This document shows, piece after piece, positions 57,811 through 64,000 of a DNA stretch of 64,000 bases. The stretch is taken from the NCBI RefSeq assembly GCF_033958435.1, contig NC_134167.1:5166001-5230000 (forward strand), given 5' to 3'. The position numbers and the translations under genes were made by a program. The stretch's first letter is position 1. Each line of letters begins with the position of its first letter. The notes beneath the pieces were generated by a model that searched no databases, had not been told where the DNA came from, and saw only the letters and a list, made by a program, of their open reading frames with translations. This stretch comes from Carettochelys insculpta. Taxonomy: Eukaryota; Chordata; Testudines; Carettochelyidae.

Positions 57811-58889
57811 TGTCTTGGCACTTAAGTCCAGGGCCACCCTAAGGCAGGGATGAAGTGGTTCGATTTGTTCTGGAACAAAACAATTTAGTGCGTAGGACAC
57901 ATTTATGGAACGATTTGGTTGACTTTGGTCTGCATTTTCCACTGAATTAGAGTTCGGCTAAATAGTTTTGCCTATCGTTACCATGTACTCTGTCTGGGGA
58001 CTATTGCTTAAGCCTCTGGAGCCCCTCCCCAGATTTGGAAGAGCCTCACGCGAGGCACTGTACAGACCAAGCAGCAGAGGGGAACAAAGGTAGTGCAACC
58101 TCATCTACCACGAGGTGTCCATAGTCATGAGCCAGAGAGCAAGGAGCGTGACTGGTGTCTGTGCAGTGTCTTGCACATTGGGGTCCCTGGACTACGACTG
58201 GGGCTCCTAGAGATTACCATACAAATAAAGGGTTATTAGAACAATTGACCAAGTTCTTTTCCTTTCCCATCTGGTTTGTCTCAGATTCAAGCTTGTCTAC
58301 AACTGTGAAGGTTAGAGATACTGATCGTCTCCTCTAGCCGTGTGATTTTAGTAGCTGGGGCTTCAAAGGGAAAGCAGCAACTGTTGAAAGGACTTGCCCA
58401 TGGCCACCAGCAGTTCAGTAGCAGAGAGAGCACCATCAAGTCTCTTCATTCCCAGTCTAATGCCCCATCCACTGAGCAGCATGTTCCATTTCTGTGCTGG
58501 ACTGATGTCTTGTCCAGAAATCAAGATATTATTTCCTTTCTTGCAGGGCAGGCTCAGGGCTCAACTCCACCAACCTCAGCAGCATCCAGCTCCTTTTAAT
58601 GAGGGAGTCTGCATGCCTGGATAGCACAGCAAGTGCCATTTGAGCACCTGCCACCTCCCGCCGAGTTACAGCAGCCTGAATGATGCACTGCAAACAAATC
58701 CATGCCTAAAAACAGCAGAATGCAATAACCCTCCCATGGTTACCACCACAGGCCAGATGGTGTAAGTAGTTGCTATGCCATGGGCTGAATGGATCTATGG
58801 CAATTTACAGCAGTTGGGATTCTGGTCCTCAATGTTTCTTCCCCATCAGCAAGCACTAAGGAAAGACATGGAGTGGCCAATATCAGAAA
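57534..58889. other. Noncoding DNA with poly(A), old repeat tail and MIR
   Basis: A run of 29 A bases lies at 57780-57808. Bases 58162-58232 (GTCTTGCACATTGGGGTCCC, GGGGCTCCTAGAGATTACC) are the old repeat tail seen at 4080. Bases 58390-58490 (GACTTGCCCATGGCCACCAG, CCCATCCACTGAGCAGC) are an antisense MIR. No gene was recognised. Confidence 0.55.
57780..57808. repeat. Poly(A) run of 29 bases
   Basis: An uninterrupted A tract bounded by GGAGGGGG on the left and GGTGTCTTGG on the right. No SINE, LINE or processed-gene sequence was recognised immediately upstream on either strand, so its origin is unclear. Confidence 0.85.
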
Positions 58890-59072
58890 ATGCAGAGTAA
58901 GGTTTCCCCTTCCCTGCCATCCATCCATGGGCAGAATAAATGTTATGTGCACCAAGGCATGTGCAGAAGTTCACCACCAGTAGAAACACATGCTGCCAGC
59001 CATGAGCACACTGCTGAATGTCTCCTGGATGGCCACGCAAGTGCTCAGCTTACAGGGAACACTGATGCAGAA
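58890..59072 (+). mobile_element. Short hAT-type element, copy G, with 7-of-8 target duplication
   Basis: ATGCAGAG (58890-58897) and ATGCAGAA (59065-59072) bound the element at 58898-59064. It starts TAAGGTTTCC and ends CAGCTTACAGGGAACACTG. Interior landmarks are CCATCCATGGGCAGAATAAA, GTGCACCAAGGCATGTGCAG and CACATGCTGCCAGCCATGAG. At 167 bp it is shorter than copy B because a block near the middle is missing. Together with copy A it supports a family with 8-bp duplications. Confidence 0.85.
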
Positions 59073-61489
59073 TGCCTTCAGCTCCTGTCATGGGGAAATG
59101 AAGGTGCTCAGACCCTCACAGGATTAGGCCCTTTAGACCAGCTTGTCTCAAGCAACGGGGTGAATAACTTGACTTGCCTTTCAGCAGAAGTCTGTGGTGG
59201 CTGCTGGAAGGGATGGTGAGCACTTCTCAAAGCACCGCACAAAACACCGCTTATTATTAGCTTAAATAAAACCATAAAAGCACATTCTGATTAGCACTGA
59301 ACATTGGGAGCAGATGGCAACAGGCACTGAGTGCCATAAAAAGAGAATTGAAAAGAGTCTTGGGCACAGATGAGCCAAAGTGCTGGGGGAAAGCAATAAG
59401 GTGAACAGTAACTCCTCATATGAGACAAACCAGGGGCAGGGCGTAGGTAGCAGCAGCTAAGTGAGGCTTTTCCCTACTTGATATTCTTTGGCTCACTGAC
59501 ACGATTGGCTTCCAGTATTGTCAGTAAGTCACATGTTCTCCTAGAACATGTGAAGGAATTTGGTGGCTATTCAACATCGTGTGATGAGCCCTTTGTGGCA
59601 CAGGCAAGAGATTAGGGTTAGATTAGCTTCACTGAAAGAATGGCTGGAGAAAGGGCCCAGGGTTTTTTTTTGGGGAGGGTGTAGGGGTTACTCACTGCTG
59701 ACAGAACTGGGGCTGCAGCCACTGGGCCCAGTTTGCAGACATCCAACAGTTAATGCACTGTGTAGACCTTATTGCAATTGCACCTGCAAAAGGGGACACC
59801 TGAATTGTGAGTATCCTCAAGAGCTATTTGCATGTGCTATGAACAGCAATGCATCCGCAGCTGTTCTTGGGCACAAGCAGAAAGCACAACCAACAAAGTT
59901 CATACACAAGATCGTGCTGGATTCTCAGTCTGACCTCCTGCACAGCTCAGGACAAAACTCCACCCAATAATTTCTGCAGCCAGCTGCTAATGCCTGTTGG
60001 AGTGATAAGAGTCTTGACCTTAGATTAAGAGTGATAGAGAGCCCAACAAACCCCTAGGTAACCTGATTTAAGTCCAGGAATAGTTCTCCAGCCAATCCCT
60101 AAAATACCAGCAGCGGCTGGCCAGAGCAAGGGAAGGAGTTACCAGAAGAAATGTGGGGAAGCCACACAGACTCTTCTAGGACATCCAAGTGACTGCCGGG
60201 GTTGGAACCAAAGGGCTACCTCTAGCCAGAAAGGAGAGGTTGAAAACTGGGTTCAAAGAAATGGGCATCTCCAAGGTCATGTGAAAGCTGTGAGTTCCAT
60301 TCCAAGTCAGTTTGTCTCATTAGCCACCTGAAATTCCAGATGATTAGAGCTTTTCACCATTATTGGCACTGTAGTAGCATCAAAAGACACCAACCAAGAT
60401 CAAGGTTCCATTGTCCTAGGAACAGTAAAATTAACATAGGAAGTGTCTGCCCTGAAGACCTTCAAATGTTCAAGACAAAAGTATCACCAAACCCAACTAT
60501 TCAAAATTTCCTAAGGGAAAAGGGGAGAACAAAGAAAAAACATCCCATGAGTTATGAAAAAATGAATTTTGGGTTCTTTGTATTGGCCACCTTGTTTTGA
60601 GCCTTAGGATGTGAGCTCTTCTGTGATCACCTGAGCTAGAAAGCCTTATTGAAAATGAAGCTGAGATTGCTACATCATCACTCTATAATCAAGTATCGCA
60701 CTATTGCGGACAGATGCTGGAAGAGGGAAGGCATATCATTATCCCTGAAGACACAGATGATGGGGTTTGCCCACATTACACACTAATGTGCTAAGTTATT
60801 TTGGTTGCATGACCCTTGTACACATCCCAGAATTCCCAGCTGAGCTCCTGGGAGCAGTGTGTGCTGGGCAGTGGGGGCATAAGTAACATGGAATGTGGCA
60901 AACAGGTCAGTAATGTAGACAAAATGTTTGCATTTAAGATGGATTGGCTCAGATGGAAGAGTCAGACTTAGAACCCATATGGGGGCGAGGGTCATTTTGG
61001 ATCAGCAAATCCTCCCTCTGAGCAGCACTACAGAAGGAATTGTTTTATGGCTTAGTTTGTTAACTCATTTACCTGGGAGGCCTAGGAAGGCTGACGAGTT
61101 CTTAAGATGCTGCACGCAGTGAGTCTGTGCTGCTGTGATTAGATGGCAAAGACCCAACCTCAGCAGCTGCTAATCCTGACTATTAATTAGAGGATTTGGA
61201 GTAAAAATTCCAGCATGGAAGCTCAGTTAAGCTCAAGTAGTTGCTGCATTCTTGCACCTCTGCTCTGTGCCACACAGGGCTGGATCCCCACCCTTGATCA
61301 TTAAAGCCTGCTAATGCAGTGGCTATGCTAGCCTGAAAGTGAGCACATGGTTCGGGAGGCCTGTAGCCTTTATTTTATATATAATTACAGGGTCACAAAG
61401 ATGCCTCCTCCACAAGTTGTGCCCCCTTGTGATCTCCCCTGGACATGCACATAATGAATGATGGTCTGTGCACTGAAGAGTTTACAGCA
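59073..61489. other. Unassigned noncoding DNA
   Basis: No gene was recognised. The 136-codon plus frame at 59560-59970 shows no domain. A T run at 59661-59669 is the only simple sequence. Confidence 0.4.
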
Positions 61490-61780
61490 GCAATGGGCAA
61501 CTGAGGCCCATGTATGCCTGGATGCCTCCCTCACACGCCTCTCATGCACTGGAGCCCCATGCATCCTACTACTCCTTTTCCCCTCCTCTCCTAGCACCTT
61601 GGGAACATGCAAATCACCTCATTCATGCTCCTCCCCACACCTCCAAGAGCTGGAACACCATGAATCAGCTGCTTACAACATTCCCACTCAGGGAGGAAGT
61701 GGCAGGTGGGGGGATGCAGCATGAAGCAACTGCTGGGAAGGAGGAAAGAGAGTGGGGAGCTCTGGCAGTTTAAACCACTT
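61490..61780 (+). mobile_element. hAT-related interspersed element, partial
   Basis: The left part CAGCAATGGGCAACTGAGGC resembles the CAGGGGTGGGCAACT type of hAT terminus. The middle (61640-61710) shares phrases with 14690-14780. It is open in three overlapping frames because it is stop-poor, not because it codes. Confidence 0.5.
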
Positions 61781-62716
61781 CTAATTGGTACCTGAAGTAC
61801 CAATTCAGCTGGTTTGAAGAGTTGCACTCCTCTGTTCAAAGGATGAAAGTGACATGCGACTTGTGTCCAGCTGAAGCAGCTCATAGAAAGCAGTTTGACA
61901 GCTCCACATAAGCATCACAGAAAAATGCACTCAGGGGATTCTCTTTTGCCTGGTTTTGGCAGACCACTGTCTTTGAGGCAACGGTCCAAGAACTGATGGC
62001 AGTCTGCAGCCAAGATAAGGCATAACCCAAAGGAATTCTCTTCTGGTCAAGTTTCTGGGCTGCTCTGAGTATCCTGTGTGTAGCTGCTTGGGAGTGTCAG
62101 GGATTCATTTATGCCTCCCTGACATAGTGCCTGGCTCTGGAGCAGAACAGAAGGCTGGGTGCTGCTTCAGCCCACATTAGCAGTCACCTATGACCCCCTG
62201 GGAGGTTGGCCAAGCCATGGGGCACCTCTTTGCACCCTACTTAATTTTAGACCAGGACCTCATGATCCCAGCACAGGGGGCTGCAAGGAAGATGTAACAG
62301 GAGCTGACAGAACAGGTGTTTCTCTGATAGGTAAGTGGAAGCATCCATTCTGACACCTGAGTAGTGCAAGGAGTAGGTTAGAGATGCTGACCTTTCAGTG
62401 CTCAGTATGTCTTCCTACCTCCAGGCCTCATTGTCTCTTTGGGAAGCAAACCCTTTCAAAAAGTCTCAGGCCTGGTCTACTTCTAAAACTTTTATCACCT
62501 TACCTACACCACTAAATGCTGAGCACAGAGTTCATGATGTATTTGGGTCAAACTTTGAACTCACTGTAGACACAGCTAGTTCAGAAGGAAATTCTCTTGT
62601 CAACCTAGTGACTTCCTCTATTTATGCAGTTCCAGGGAATGGGCTCTGTTGGTGACAAGGAGATGTGACAACATTACTGCCATGTAGTTGCAGCCCTTAT
62701 AAGGTAGTCACACAAA
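61781..62716. other. Unassigned noncoding DNA
   Basis: No gene or clear repeat was recognised. Confidence 0.4.
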
Positions 62717-63009
62717 GAGCACATCTAAACTATAGGGAAGATGGATCCTGTCAGTCAATCTTCTGGAGTTTAATTTAGAGCACCTTGTGGTGATGTGCTA
62801 AACTGAATTTACAGGATGCCCCCACATCAACCAGGATCCTCCCACCCCTCCCCTCCATTAGAAATAATGGAAGCTGATGGGAATGCAGGATTGCCTTGAC
62901 CTCCCTTAGTGGAGACAGCACAATTAAGGTACATTGACTTCAACATAGTTAATGTAACTGAAATTGTGTACCTTAATTTGGCCTTCCCCTATAATATAGA
63001 ACTGCCCTA
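62717..63009. mobile_element. Palindromic non-autonomous DNA element
   Basis: The left end GAGCACATCTAAACTATAGG then GGAAGATGG is answered from the right, in reverse complement, by GGGCAGTTCTATATTATAGG then GGAAGGCC. Inner pairs include GATGTGCTAAACTG with nearby inverted words. About 290 bp, noncoding. Confidence 0.65.
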
Positions 63010-63719
63010 AGTCTAGCAGTGATGGAATGTGTATGCACACAGTAGGCTTAGGAAGCGTCACCTTCTGCTACCAATTTCTTTTGCAAAGAGGCACACACAA
63101 ACAGAAGAATGAGGCAGCAAGACCACCTTGGAATCTTCCCAAGAAATAGGTGCACAAGCTATTAGCAACTGAGAGAATGAAATAGTGATGGCCAGAAATC
63201 TGTTGACAGGAAAGAGGACTGGTGCTCTTGACATATGGTATCATGCCTAGTCTGCTTGAAATACAAAAAAAAAGGGAAAAGAAGCCAAAGGAGAAGATGA
63301 ACTAAGGGGCACATTGGTGGATATGTACAGTGGGGCCTATTTCTCTTGTGCATTTTCTAAAGAGTTGCTTTACAGGAGGAAAAGAAACAGAACACTTTCA
63401 GAGGAGCTCTTGCTAAAGAGCGAGCCTGCAACTTTAATTGACTTCCCAAGGTTGTTACGCCACTGCCCTTCAGAGAAACTGAATTGGACTGGAAAATGGG
63501 CATGTATGTAAGATAATACTTGGAATTATGGTGAGTTAAGCTTGCAGGGGTTGTAGGAACCCTAGAGTGAATGTGAACAGCCTCGCTTGGCTAGGGAACT
63601 TTAGGAAGCTAGGTGATTTTATCAGTGAACTGGAGGCTAAACAGGAGTTCAGGCCCAGTGATAGTGGCCTCCTTTAAGGCAGACTGATCTGATGCCCTTT
63701 CGGCTTGATCCCGGTCTGC
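63010..63719. other. Unassigned noncoding DNA
   Basis: No gene or clear repeat was recognised. Short opposed frames only. Confidence 0.4.
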
Positions 63720-63880
63720 ATTTCCTATGGCCTAGCAGACCTGGGTTCTGTTCCTAGATCTGTCATGGGCTTGCCTTAGGACTTTGCCCTGCTCACTTAA
63801 CCTTTGCAACAAAGGGGCCATTTTCCAGCTCCCAGGTTGCTGTGAGGATAAGTTCAGAGGTCCTAACTCAGCTAAAAACA
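63720..63880 (+). mobile_element. MIR-type SINE remnant
   Basis: GCAGACCTGGGTTCTGTTCC, GATCTGTCATGGGCTTGCCT, TTGCTGTGAGGATAAGTTCA and CTGCTCACTTAACCTTTGC follow the forward MIR sequence including its 3' part. Confidence 0.65.
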
Positions 63881-64000
63881 TAGTTAAGCCTCACTGAGCT
63901 GAGCTGGCTCAAAGCATGTGCCAAAGAGCATGGCTGGTTCAGGAGCACTTTTGAGCTCTGTAGGTAGAAGGGGAAACAGATGGTTTCATGGCTGCCAAAG

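Noticed and set aside
1..64000. CRISPR arrays, bacterial operons, ribosome binding sites and phage genes
   Set aside because: No evenly spaced direct repeats, no dense coding, and the repeats are vertebrate retro- and DNA transposons.
1..64000. tRNA genes and tRNA-Lys-type turtle SINEs
   Set aside because: Scanned for A-box and B-box pairs with a cloverleaf-like context; only MIR core remnants were found, with no intact RNA polymerase III promoter.

Overview
The window looks like vertebrate nuclear DNA, most likely reptilian and probably turtle. It is AT-moderate and CpG-poor. No reading frame belongs to a recognisable host protein gene. It holds several kinds of interspersed repeat typical of turtles and related reptiles: CR1 LINE 3' ends in both orientations, Penelope-like elements carrying a GIY-YIG endonuclease, many short hAT-like and tagged palindromic DNA transposons, and old MIR/L2-type SINE remnants. 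The species cannot be fixed from the sequence alone. I saw no host exon, tRNA, rRNA, CRISPR array or bacterial-type operon. Nearly all reading frames longer than 60 codons are chance frames or lie inside decayed transposons.

Layout. 0-6.7 kb: two copies of a short hAT-type element (one with a perfect 8-bp target duplication), a 414-bp foldback element rich in TTCGAA, a GC-rich block and a MIR. 6.7-7.4 kb: a CR1 interrupted by head-to-head Penelope tails. 9.5-12 kb: another short hAT copy, a stretch resembling conserved noncoding DNA, a CR1 and MIRs. 13.6-14.7 kb: the best Penelope-like remnant, with Cys-rich linker, GIY-YIG domain and 3' tail. 15.6-18.2 kb: a TA-flanked pogo/Tigger-type element and an antisense CR1. 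23.4-24.8 kb: a hAT with a perfect 8-bp duplication, a second pogo-type element and a Penelope-tail hairpin with a 14-bp duplication. 26-29 kb: a second Penelope-like remnant abutting an antisense I/Jockey-group LINE with readable endonuclease and RT motifs.

32-48 kb: a 23-bp tandem duplication, a longer hAT variant, a CR1 inside a palindromic element, further CR1s, a cluster of palindromic elements, a solo LTR with TATA box and poly(A) signal, and the C-terminus of another LINE. 48-64 kb: further hAT-like and palindromic elements, MIRs, microsatellites and three more copies of the short hAT family.

No genes work together here. The window is best read as an intergenic or intronic transposon record. 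The points most worth a second look are the Penelope-derived hairpin insertions, the short hAT family with verifiable target duplications, the nested insertions that give relative ages, and a few repeat-free stretches that may be conserved regulatory DNA. All similarity statements come from reading motifs by eye; no database search was possible.
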